The notes below the pieces were generated by a model, which was given only the letters and a program-made list of their open reading frames with translations, was not told where the DNA came from and ran no database searches. From assembly GCA_030729925.1 (NCBI GenBank), contig JANQWK010000045.1:1-41821 (forward strand): a DNA stretch of 41,821 bases, in the 5' to 3' direction. The first letter of the stretch is position 1, and each line of letters opens with the position of its first letter. The DNA comes from Saprospiraceae bacterium. GTDB taxonomy: Bacteria > Bacteroidota > Bacteroidia > Chitinophagales > Saprospiraceae. The translations under genes were made by a program, and so were the position numbers. Below, piece after piece: positions 25,392 through 33,427 of the stretch.

Positions 25392-27668
25392 ATGGCATTT
25401 GATATCGAACTCATCAAAAACCTGTATGCGGCACTACCTTCCCGGGTAGCTGAAGCACGCCAGGTTTTGGGTCGCCCGCTGACCCTGACGGAAAAAATAT
25501 TGTACGCGCACTTGCACCCCGACTCCCCGCTGCAAACGTTCAACCGGGGTAAGGATTACGTATTTTTTGCCCCCGACAGGGTGGCTATGCAGGACGCTAC
25601 GGCTCAAATGGCCTTGTTGCAGCTCATGATGGCAGGTCGCGACAAAGTTGCTGTCCCCTCGACGGTACACTGCGATCACCTGATTCTGGCAGAAGTAGGG
25701 GCAGATGCGGATTTGAAGACAGCCCTTACCGATAATGAGGAAGTCTATCAGTTTTTGGCTGATGTGTCCAATAAATATGGCATCGGTTTTTGGAAACCAG
25801 GTGCGGGTATCATTCACCAGATTGTACTGGAGAACTATGCTTTTCCCGGAGGGATGATGATTGGTACGGATTCTCATACCCCTAATGCAGGCGGTCTGGG
25901 CATGGTAGCCATCGGAGTAGGTGGTGCAGATGCCGTGGATGTCATGGCAGGTATGGCCTGGGAACTAAAAATGCCCAAGGTGATCGGGGTCAAACTCACC
26001 GGACAGCTGAACGGCTGGGCTTCTGCCAAAGATGTAATCCTCAAAGTGGCAGGTATTCTTACTGTGAAGGGAGGTACCGGAGCCATTGTTGAATATTTCG
26101 GTCCGGGCGCAGAGGCGCTTTCCTGTACCGGAAAAGGTACGATTTGTAACATGGGTGCGGAAATCGGCGCTACGACTTCTACCTTCGGTTACGATGCCTC
26201 CATGAGCCGCTACCTGCAGGCTACCGGAAGAGCGGATGTGGCAGAATTGGCAGATGCGGTACGCGAACACCTGACCGGTGACCCGGAGTGCTATGCCAAC
26301 CCAGAGGCTTATTTCGACCGCGTGATCGAAATTGATCTGGATACCTTGGAGCCACACGTCAACGGCCCTTACACCCCGGATCTCGCATGGCCCCTTTCAA
26401 AATTTGCTGCCGCAGTGAAAGAACATGGCTATCCGCAAAAACTGGAGGTGGGTCTGATCGGATCTTGTACCAACTCTTCGTACGAAGACCTCGATCGCGC
26501 CGCTTCTTTGGCCAAACAGGCTGTCGCCAAAAACCTCAAAGCGAAGTCAGAGTTTACCGTAACGCCAGGATCTGAGCAAATCCGCTACACCGTTGAACGC
26601 GACGGACAGCTGCAGGCTTTCGAAGATATCGGTGGGGTTGTGTTGGCCAATGCCTGCGGTCCCTGTATCGGACAATGGGCACGACATACCGACGATCCCA
26701 ACCGCGCCAATTCTATCATTACGTCTTTCAACCGAAACTTTTCCAAACGCAACGATGGCAATGCACAGACCCGTGCCTTTGTAGCTTCTCCGGAGATCGT
26801 TACCGCTATGGTGATTGCGGGTGACCTCACCTTCAACCCACTCACCGATACCCTGGTCAACGAAAACGGAGAGCGGGTCAAACTGGATCCGCCTTCAGGA
26901 GTGGAACTTCCACCCAGAGGTTTTGATGTGGAAGATGCCGGCTATGTTGCTCCTGCTTCCGATGGCTCAGGCATCCAAATCAATGTGGATCCTGCTTCCG
27001 ATCGCCTGCAGTTGCTTACGCCATTTGAACCTATTACCCAGGCTCAACTGACCGGCATGCGCTTGTTGTTGAAAGCAAAAGGAAAGTGTACTACTGACCA
27101 TATTTCTATGGCCGGTCCCTGGTTGGTTTACCGCGGACACCTGGAAAATATCTCCAACAACTGTTTCATCGGTGCGGTCAATTATTTCAACGATGAGATG
27201 AACAAAGTGGCCAACTACACCGGCGGAGCAAGTCCGGAATACCTGCCCGTTCCTGATTCAGGCCGCAGGTATAAAGCTGCCGGCGTTGGCACGATTGTAT
27301 TCGGAGAGGAGAACTACGGAGAGGGATCTTCTCGCGAACATGCGGCAATGGAACCCCGATACCTGGGCGTGAAGGCGGTTGTCGTGAAGTCGTTTGCGCG
27401 TATCCACGAGACCAACCTGAAAAAACAGGGTATGCTCGCGCTTACGTTTGCCAATCCTGCAGATTATGACAAAATACGCCAGGACGATAACATTGACCTG
27501 CTCGGATTCGATGATATGGCTCCGGGTAAAAATATGACGATCCTCCTGCACCACAGCGATGGCACCAGTGAGTCGTTCGAGGTGACACACACTTACAACG
27601 AGGCACAAATCGAATGGGTGAAGGCAGGTTCTGCGCTGAACAAAATCCGTATGGATATCGGACAATAA
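25392..27668 (+). CDS. acn: Aconitate hydratase (mitochondrial-type aconitase)
   Basis: A 758-residue TCA-cycle enzyme isomerising citrate to isocitrate. The [4Fe-4S] cysteines are in [10 protein letters not shown] and [10 protein letters not shown]. Other signatures are [43 protein letters not shown] and the swivelling C-terminal domain from about residue 570 ([15 protein letters not shown]). Size and motifs fit the eukaryotic-mitochondrial-like class common in this phylum, not AcnB, whose domain order differs. An in-frame TTG at 25341 falls inside the promoter -7 box, so ATG 25392 is the start. mscL follows after 72 bases. Confidence 0.96.
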   Translation: MAFDIELIKNLYAALPSRVAEARQVLGRPLTLTEKILYAHLHPDSPLQTFNRGKDYVFFAPDRVAMQDATAQMALLQLMMAGRDKVAVPSTVHCDHLILAEVGADADLKTALTDNEEVYQFLADVSNKYGIGFWKPGAGIIHQIVLENYAFPGGMMIGTDSHTPNAGGLGMVAIGVGGADAVDVMAGMAWELKMPKVIGVKLTGQLNGWASAKDVILKVAGILTVKGGTGAIVEYFGPGAEALSCTGKGTICNMGAEIGATTSTFGYDASMSRYLQATGRADVAELADAVREHLTGDPECYANPEAYFDRVIEIDLDTLEPHVNGPYTPDLAWPLSKFAAAVKEHGYPQKLEVGLIGSCTNSSYEDLDRAASLAKQAVAKNLKAKSEFTVTPGSEQIRYTVERDGQLQAFEDIGGVVLANACGPCIGQWARHTDDPNRANSIITSFNRNFSKRNDGNAQTRAFVASPEIVTAMVIAGDLTFNPLTDTLVNENGERVKLDPPSGVELPPRGFDVEDAGYVAPASDGSGIQINVDPASDRLQLLTPFEPITQAQLTGMRLLLKAKGKCTTDHISMAGPWLVYRGHLENISNNCFIGAVNYFNDEMNKVANYTGGASPEYLPVPDSGRRYKAAGVGTIVFGEENYGEGSSREHAAMEPRYLGVKAVVVKSFARIHETNLKKQGMLALTFANPADYDKIRQDDNIDLLGFDDMAPGKNMTILLHHSDGTSESFEVTHTYNEAQIEWVKAGSALNKIRMDIGQ

Positions 27669-27692
27669 AGTCCGCTCTCTTTTGTACCTTTA

Positions 27693-27725
27693 GAAAGGGC
27701 AATTCCTGTAAGGTTTTGCCCTTTC
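27693..27725 (+). terminator. Hairpin between aconitase and mscL
   Basis: GAAAGGGCAA (27693-27702) pairs perfectly with TTGCCCTTTC (27716-27725) around a 13-base loop. No T-run follows, so it may be a weak terminator, an attenuator or an RNA-stability element between the two genes. It ends 15 bases before the mscL ATG. Confidence 0.45.
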
Positions 27726-27740
27726 CTCAAATCTGCTGCC

Positions 27741-28154
27741 ATGCTTAAAGAATTCAAGTCCTTCCTCATGCGGGGCAATGTGCTGGATCTGGCCATCGCG
27801 GTCATCATCGGTGCTGCCTTTGGATCTATCGTTTCCTCATTTACCAATGATATCATCATGCCCGTTCTGGGTCTCCTGACCAGTAACATTGATTTCACCC
27901 AACTGGTGTTGGTGCTCAAAGAAGCGACCCCCGACGGACAGGGAGCTGTCGAAATTCGCTACGGAAAATTCATCCAGACGATCGTAGATTTCCTCATCAT
28001 TGGTTTCGTTATCTTTATGTTGCTGCGGAGTTACCGCAAAATAGAAGAGAAGCTGAAGAAAGAAGAACAAGCCGCACAGCAGGCTCCCCCTGCTCCCGGG
28101 CCGAGTGCAGAGTCCCTGCTCACCGAAATCCGGGATTTGCTCAAAAACAAGTAA
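27741..28154 (+). CDS. mscL: Large-conductance mechanosensitive channel
   Basis: A 137-residue inner-membrane channel that opens under membrane tension and releases solutes on osmotic downshock. The N-terminal MLKEFKSFLMRGNVLDLAIA and first helix (VIIGAAFGSIVSSFTNDIIMP) are typical; the second helix is FLIIGFVIFMLLRSY, followed by a charged C-terminal helix. The linker EEQAAQQAPPAPGPSAESLL separates the final helix. It is followed by ligA, whose ATG is 12 bases after the stop. Confidence 0.96.
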   Translation: MLKEFKSFLMRGNVLDLAIAVIIGAAFGSIVSSFTNDIIMPVLGLLTSNIDFTQLVLVLKEATPDGQGAVEIRYGKFIQTIVDFLIIGFVIFMLLRSYRKIEEKLKKEEQAAQQAPPAPGPSAESLLTEIRDLLKNK

Positions 28155-28166
28155 TTGACAACGCTC

Positions 28167-30338
28167 ATGCGCTACACCTCCGAGCAGCAAAGAACTTTTT
28201 ACCTGCAATCGCTGGCTTTGCTGGATCCGGCGGATCCAATCCAGCAGTTGTCCGACCAGTCGCGCATGGACTTATTGAAAAGCCTCATCGTCTATCACGA
28301 GTGGCGGTACTATATCCGACACGATCCGGTTATCAGCGATTTTGAGTACGACCAGCTCTACAAACAACTCGAGCGGCTCGAAGACCAATACCCCCAATGG
28401 GTCGGCACCGATTCTCCTACCCGCCGGGTTTCTGCTGATCTGGGTTCAGATTTTCCGGAGGTGCCCCACCTCTCCCCCATGCTGTCCTTGGCCAACTCCT
28501 ACGACGAAACAGACCTCCGGGAGTTTGACCAGCAGGTACGCAAATTCGCCGGACTTACCGGCGATGATCCGCTTGCTTATACGGTGGAACCCAAATTTGA
28601 CGGCGGTAGCATTGCCCTGGTGTATGAAAATGACCTGCTTGTACGGGCCGCTACCCGCGGCAACGGCGAACGCGGAGAAGACATTACCCACAATGCCCGC
28701 GTGCTGCGCTCCCTACCCCTCCGCGCTGCTTTTTCGGAATACGGCATTGCCAAGGTGGAACTGCGTGGCGAGGTGCTTATCCGAAAAGATATATTCGAAA
28801 AAATCAATGCATCCCGGGCAGAAGAGGGCTTGTCTCTCTTTGCCAATGCTCGCAATACCGCCTCAGGAGGTCTGCGGATGAAAGATCCCCGGGATCTGGA
28901 GAAAAGGGGACTGGAAGCTTTTATTTATCAAATGGCTTATACCGCTGATGCCGCCGGCAACGAACTCCAGCTTTTTGAGACCCACGACGAGCGCATCGCC
29001 CTATTGGGTAAGTTGGGTTTCAAAATACCGGAACAGGAGCGCAAGGTGTGTCGGGATATCGCCGAAGCAACCCGCTTTTGTCTCGACTGGCAGGAAAAAA
29101 GGGACACTTATCCTTACGAAATAGATGGCATGGTGCTAAAAGTCAATGAGCTGAGTATCCAGCAGCGCATCGGTTCGACCAGTCACCACCCCCGTTGGGC
29201 CATCGCTTTTAAATTTCGCGCCAAGCAGGCAACTACCCGGCTCCTCGATGTAGCGTACCAGGTCGGAAAGATTGGCAGCATCACGCCGGTGGCAAAAGTA
29301 ACGCCCGTGCAACTCGCCGGAGTTACGATTTCCTCCATTTCCCTGCACAATGAAGATTTTATCCGGCAAAAAGACCTGCATAAGGGAGATACTATACTCG
29401 TTGAGCGCGCAGGAGATGTCATTCCGTATATTGTAAAGGCCATGCCCGAACTCCGGGACGGCAGCGAACAGCCTATTGTTTTCCCCCGGGAATGCCCGAT
29501 CAATGATAGCGACACCCCTGTGCTGTTGGTCAGGGCAGAAGGCGAAGCTGCCTGGCGCTGCCCGAACTGCGTTTGTGGTGCCCAGGATTTGCAACGCATC
29601 ATCTTCCACGTATCGAAGGATGCCATGGATATTGACGGTATGGGTAAGAGTATCGTGGAGCGGTTTTATGAGTTGGGCTGGATCCGCTCGATCGCGGATA
29701 TTTATCGGCTGGACTACGAAAACATTGCCCAGCTGGAGGGTTTTGGAGAAAAATCAGCCAACAACCTGCGCCAGGCCATAGACAAGGCGAAAGAAAACCC
29801 CATCCATAGGCTCTTGCATAGTCTTAGCATTCACCACCTGGGAAAGAAAGTTTCCCGCATTCTGGCAGCTCGTATCGGCCATGTGCTCGAGCTGCGGAAT
29901 TGGTCGCCCGAAGACTTCACCGACATTAAAGATATTGGCCCTATCGTAGCCGAAAACGTGCGGGCGTATTTCCAGCAGCCGGAACACATCGAGTTACTCC
30001 AGACCATGGAATCGCTTGGCGTCAACCTCACCCGTAAAGAAGAAGACATCCTGCCCGAACCGGCAGCATCTGGTCCCCTGCTCGGGAAAACCATCCTGTT
30101 CACCGGAACCCTTCAGGAGCTGGATCGCAAAGCAGCTCAGCAGATGGCACAGCAGGCGGGAGCCAAGGTGCTCAGTGCCGTCAGTGCCAACCTCAACATC
30201 CTCGTCGCAGGAGAAAAGGCGGGTTCCAAACTCACCAAAGCCCGCGAACTGGGAACGGTTCAAATTTTGAGCGAAGCCGAGTTTTTGGCCATCATCAAGG
30301 CACAAAACCCGTCAGCCGAACCGGACGAATCGTATTGA
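28167..30338 (+). CDS. ligA: NAD-dependent DNA ligase
   Basis: A 723-residue essential replication ligase. In order: Ia domain (HEWRYYIRHDPVISDFEYD), adenylation domain with catalytic Lys in VEPKFDGGSIAL, OB fold, zinc finger, helix-hairpin-helix repeats (FGEKSANNL, DIGPIVAENV) and a C-terminal BRCT domain (LLGKTILFTGTLQELDRKAA). The zinc finger is unusual: the first pair reads CPIND where CPxC is expected, so one ligand is missing, while the second pair (RCPNCVCGAQ) has an extra Cys. An upstream in-frame TTG (28155) was not used. The last 44 bases overlap the convergent mtaB gene. Confidence 0.97.
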   Translation: MRYTSEQQRTFYLQSLALLDPADPIQQLSDQSRMDLLKSLIVYHEWRYYIRHDPVISDFEYDQLYKQLERLEDQYPQWVGTDSPTRRVSADLGSDFPEVPHLSPMLSLANSYDETDLREFDQQVRKFAGLTGDDPLAYTVEPKFDGGSIALVYENDLLVRAATRGNGERGEDITHNARVLRSLPLRAAFSEYGIAKVELRGEVLIRKDIFEKINASRAEEGLSLFANARNTASGGLRMKDPRDLEKRGLEAFIYQMAYTADAAGNELQLFETHDERIALLGKLGFKIPEQERKVCRDIAEATRFCLDWQEKRDTYPYEIDGMVLKVNELSIQQRIGSTSHHPRWAIAFKFRAKQATTRLLDVAYQVGKIGSITPVAKVTPVQLAGVTISSISLHNEDFIRQKDLHKGDTILVERAGDVIPYIVKAMPELRDGSEQPIVFPRECPINDSDTPVLLVRAEGEAAWRCPNCVCGAQDLQRIIFHVSKDAMDIDGMGKSIVERFYELGWIRSIADIYRLDYENIAQLEGFGEKSANNLRQAIDKAKENPIHRLLHSLSIHHLGKKVSRILAARIGHVLELRNWSPEDFTDIKDIGPIVAENVRAYFQQPEHIELLQTMESLGVNLTRKEEDILPEPAASGPLLGKTILFTGTLQELDRKAAQQMAQQAGAKVLSAVSANLNILVAGEKAGSKLTKARELGTVQILSEAEFLAIIKAQNPSAEPDESY

Positions 30339-31599
30339 TCAGTCCTTCTTCCCAGGGAACCTCCACTTTGATGTAGTTGTCGGTAAAACCTGAAAGCAGG
30401 GTGGGATCCTTGTGTGCCTCAAACAACACGAGGCGCTCCGTTCCTGCATGCTCCGCATAAAAATCCCTTCGCTTTTTGTCGCTCAGGATATTGAGCTGTA
30501 GGGTGCGCTCGCGCCGCTCGTCCATCGGTACGGGATCCGGCATGGCCGCTGCGGGCGTATTGGGTCGCTCGGAATACGTAAACACATGCAGGTAAGACAC
30601 GTCCAGATCCAGCAAAAATTGATAGGTATCCAGGAAATCATCCTGCGTTTCGCCGGGAAAACCCGTGATCACGTCCACCCCGATGCAAGCGTGTGGCATG
30701 GTTTGTTTGATCTGTGCCACCCGTTCGGCATACAGGGAGCGTTTGTAGCGGCGACGCATCAGGCGCAGGATCTTATCGCTTCCGGACTGCAAGGGAATGT
30801 GGAAATGCGGAACAAAGCGCTTGGAACCTGCCACAAAGGAGATTACCTCATCCGTGCAAAGGTTCGGTTCTATCGAAGAAATGCGAAAGCGTTCGATCCC
30901 CTGCACCTCATCCAGCGCCTGGATCAAGTCAATAAACATCGCCTCTTTTTTGGGCGCGGTTCCCTCGATCACAGCTGTGCCATTGCCAAAATCCCCTAAA
31001 TTAACCCCTGTCAGCACAATCTCTTTGACCCCCATCGCGGCGATCCGATTTGCGCTTTCCAGCACCTGTTCTACCGTATTGCTCCGACTTTTTCCCCGTG
31101 CGAGGGGTATCGTACAAAAAGAGCACTTATAATCACAACCATCCTGGACTTTCAGGAAAGAACGAGTGCGATCGCCAAAAGAAAAGGACTCCACAAAAGT
31201 ATTGGCCTCAGAAACGGCTCCTGCGTGTACCAGTCCTTTGCCCGGAGCCTTGGAAAGTTCGCCCACAAAATCGAGGATCCGAAATTTTTCGGCGGCGCCG
31301 AGCACCAAATCTACCCCGGGAATATTGGCGATCTCCTCCGGTTTCAGTTGAGCATAGCATCCGACGACCACTACCTGCGCTATGGGGTTGTGGCGAAGCG
31401 CCTGTCGGACAATCTTCCGGCATTTGCGATCGGCAAAATCCGTTACCGAACAGGTATTGATCACGTAAATATCAGCGCCCTGTTCGAAAGGAATTTCCTC
31501 GATACCGGCATCGGCAAACAGGCGACCCAGGGAAGACGTCTCTGAATAATTGAGTTTACAACCCAGGGTATAAAAAGCTACATTTTTGGGTGTGGACAT
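30295..31599 (-). CDS. mtaB: tRNA ct6A/t6A37 C2-methylthiotransferase MtaB
   Basis: A 434-residue radical-SAM enzyme that adds a methylthio group to t6A at position 37 of tRNAs reading ANN codons. The N-terminal UPF0004 domain has its three cluster cysteines (TLGCKLNYSE, NTCSVTD, VGCYAQL). The radical-SAM motif is CDYKCSFC (CxxxCxxC). IPLQSGSDKILRLMRRRY and GVDVITGFPGE are typical of the family, and a TRAM-like C-terminus binds tRNA (SGFTDNYIKVEVPWEEGLIN). LGCKLNYSE favours MtaB over MiaB. The 3' end overlaps ligA by 44 bases; the start is 9 bases after the TIGR00266-like gene. Confidence 0.94.
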   Translation of the reverse strand: MSTPKNVAFYTLGCKLNYSETSSLGRLFADAGIEEIPFEQGADIYVINTCSVTDFADRKCRKIVRQALRHNPIAQVVVVGCYAQLKPEEIANIPGVDLVLGAAEKFRILDFVGELSKAPGKGLVHAGAVSEANTFVESFSFGDRTRSFLKVQDGCDYKCSFCTIPLARGKSRSNTVEQVLESANRIAAMGVKEIVLTGVNLGDFGNGTAVIEGTAPKKEAMFIDLIQALDEVQGIERFRISSIEPNLCTDEVISFVAGSKRFVPHFHIPLQSGSDKILRLMRRRYKRSLYAERVAQIKQTMPHACIGVDVITGFPGETQDDFLDTYQFLLDLDVSYLHVFTYSERPNTPAAAMPDPVPMDERRERTLQLNILSDKKRRDFYAEHAGTERLVLFEAHKDPTLLSGFTDNYIKVEVPWEEGLINTIRPVRLTGFVP

Positions 31600-31608
31600 T
31601 TTTTTATT

Positions 31609-32415
31609 TTACCAATTATCGCCATCCAGTAAATTCCCCAATCCTCCCAGCACGCTACCCTCTCCCTTGCTGCTACCCGTACCGTACTGTCGGGACGCGG
31701 CCATCATGCGGTCTGCCAATCGGCTGAAAGGCAGGGACTGGATCCAAACCTTACCGGGACCCTGGAGGCGGGCATAAAAAAGACCTTCCCCTGCGAAAAC
31801 CATATTGCGTATCCCCTTGACCATCTCGATATCGTAGTCCACATCGCGGGTAAAACCAACCAAACAGCCGGTATCTACGCGCAGGCTCTCTCCAAGTTGC
31901 AACTCTTTTTCGATAATCGTTCCACCTGCATGCAGAAAAGCCAGGCCATCGCCCTCCAATTTTTGCATGATGAAGCCCTCGCCGCCAAAAAATCCGCGAC
32001 CCAGCTTGCGGGAAAATTCAATTCCTACCGACACCCCTTTGGCTGCGCAAAGAAAAGCATCTTTTTGACAAACCACCTTACCCCCTAATGCTGATAAGTC
32101 CAGCGGAATAATCCGGCCGGGATAGGGCGCGGCAAAACTCACTCTGCGTTTGCCCTGACCGGTATGGGTAAAAGCCGTCATAAACAAACTTTCGCCGGTC
32201 AGCAATCGCTTGCCTGCAGAAAGTACCTTGCCCCACACCCCTTTGGACTCCTGCTCGTTGCTGCCATCTCCGAAAATCGTGGTCAGCTCCACATTGTCCT
32301 CCATCATCATAAAAGAACCTGCCTCTGCAATAACCGTCTCATAGGGATCCAGTTCGATCTCTACAAACTGCATCTCTTCACCAAAGATCTTATAATCAAT
32401 TTCGTGTGCATTCAT
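31609..32415 (-). CDS. TIGR00266/AIM24 family protein
   Basis: A 268-residue soluble beta-rich protein of the AIM24-like family, which has a trimeric double-stranded beta-helix fold and no settled function. Typical pieces are [20 protein letters not shown] and [40 protein letters not shown], and [21 protein letters not shown] glycine-rich C-terminal tail ([15 protein letters not shown]) ends the protein. It is sandwiched between mtaB (9 bases downstream) and the CrtA-like gene (85 bases upstream) on the same strand. Confidence 0.92.
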   Translation of the reverse strand: MNAHEIDYKIFGEEMQFVEIELDPYETVIAEAGSFMMMEDNVELTTIFGDGSNEQESKGVWGKVLSAGKRLLTGESLFMTAFTHTGQGKRRVSFAAPYPGRIIPLDLSALGGKVVCQKDAFLCAAKGVSVGIEFSRKLGRGFFGGEGFIMQKLEGDGLAFLHAGGTIIEKELQLGESLRVDTGCLVGFTRDVDYDIEMVKGIRNMVFAGEGLFYARLQGPGKVWIQSLPFSRLADRMMAASRQYGTGSSKGEGSVLGGLGNLLDGDNW

Positions 32416-32500
32416 TGATCGGGAAATTTAATTTTCAACGAAGTTCCGCAAATTGCCCCAATTCCGGAAATTTTATCGAAGTAAAACCACAAAAGCAGGA

Positions 32501-33217
32501 TCAGCGAAGCCCGGCGAGCAGGTCATCCAGTCGGTCGTCCCAGTGGCCCGCCACCCGGTAGGGCATAAAGCGCGCAAACAACTCTTCGCTGTACCAATCG
32601 TAACGGCGGGTTTGCTCCACCACCTTTTTATGCGCCCCCTCCTGGTATGCATACCGTTTGATGGACGCCAGATCTGTCCACAAACTGAAAGTCGCCTGCT
32701 GGATCAGGGGAAGTTCGCCAACGCCGATCGAAAACAAATGGCCGGGCTGACTTAGGATCATCTGGCTGCTATTGGGCACGCTTCGCCAAAACCGCAACAA
32801 GCGCGAAGGACGAATGGTAGCGCGAGTGAGTACCCCTATCAATTGTCCATCGTAACCAGACTCCCCGTTGACCGGGAAAGGATTGGCTCCGTCCCATTTT
32901 CCATGTGCCTGAAGGGTATGTAGAAATAAAGTCCACTGCCGAGAAGCATGTTGGTAAAGATCCTGCCAGTCCGGGTGCTGCGCCATCGCCTTGGCCGCTG
33001 CCGCCTCGCTTTCCCAGACCGCCACACAGGCATACACTCCCAGATTGGGGTATATCGCAAACCCCGATCCACCCCCGCTGCCCAACATTTTAAAAAACGA
33101 CATGCCTGGTACATCCCGGAACAAACCCGTAGATTTGCCCATCATACCGAAAGCCCACCAGCGGTCGGCGCTACCTGAAAACCCAAAAAGACTCAGCGTC
33201 ACTATTCGTTGTTGCAT
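32501..33217 (-). CDS. Spheroidene monooxygenase (CrtA)-like protein
   Basis: A 238-residue cytoplasmic protein. The pattern RWWAFGMMGKST, then VPGMSFFKMLGSGGGSGFAIYPNLGVYACVAVW (positions 33121-33020), closely follows the CrtA family (carotenoid C2-ketolase). FSLWTDLASIKRYAYQEGAH with RFMPYR near the C-terminus resembles the DUF3291-like heme-binding half. No carotenoid pathway gene lies in the window, so the substrate is open. Divergent from susC; 85 bases before the TIGR00266-like gene. Confidence 0.78.
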   Translation of the reverse strand: MQQRIVTLSLFGFSGSADRWWAFGMMGKSTGLFRDVPGMSFFKMLGSGGGSGFAIYPNLGVYACVAVWESEAAAAKAMAQHPDWQDLYQHASRQWTLFLHTLQAHGKWDGANPFPVNGESGYDGQLIGVLTRATIRPSRLLRFWRSVPNSSQMILSQPGHLFSIGVGELPLIQQATFSLWTDLASIKRYAYQEGAHKKVVEQTRRYDWYSEELFARFMPYRVAGHWDDRLDDLLAGLR

Positions 33218-33274
33218 TTCGGATTAACAAGCAAAAAAAAAATTGGTTCAGCAAACCATTTACTCTCACAATCC

Positions 33275-33340
33275 TGCAAAAAACAAGATTATTTGTCCTA
33301 AAATGCGATTTTTTGCAAATGATATTGCAAAATCATGCAA
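33275..33340. promoter_or_regulatory. Cluster of TGCAA motifs, possible operator of susC
   Basis: TGCAA occurs at 33275, 33314, 33326 and 33336; the last three are spaced 12 and 10 bases, about one helical turn. TTTTGCAA (33311-33318) and TTGCAAAA (33325-33332) form a perfect inverted repeat with a 6-base spacer, and TGCAAAAAA (33275) pairs with TTTTTTGCA (33309-33317). The third site overlaps the -33 element of the candidate susC promoter, a position fit for repression or activation. Confidence 0.5.
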
Positions 33341-33354
33341 TTTTTTTACCTTGT
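33325..33354 (+). promoter_or_regulatory. Candidate promoter of susC-susD
   Basis: TTG (33325-33327), a 19-base spacer and TACCTTGT (33347-33354), a near match to TAnnTTTG. The leader to the susC ATG at 33428 would be about 70 bases. Confidence 0.5.
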
Positions 33355-33427
33355 TAGAGCAAAGCCCTATATCACCAAACTCGTTCTGGGTTTGTAAGAT
33401 TTTTTCATTCATTTAACCAAAACAAAA

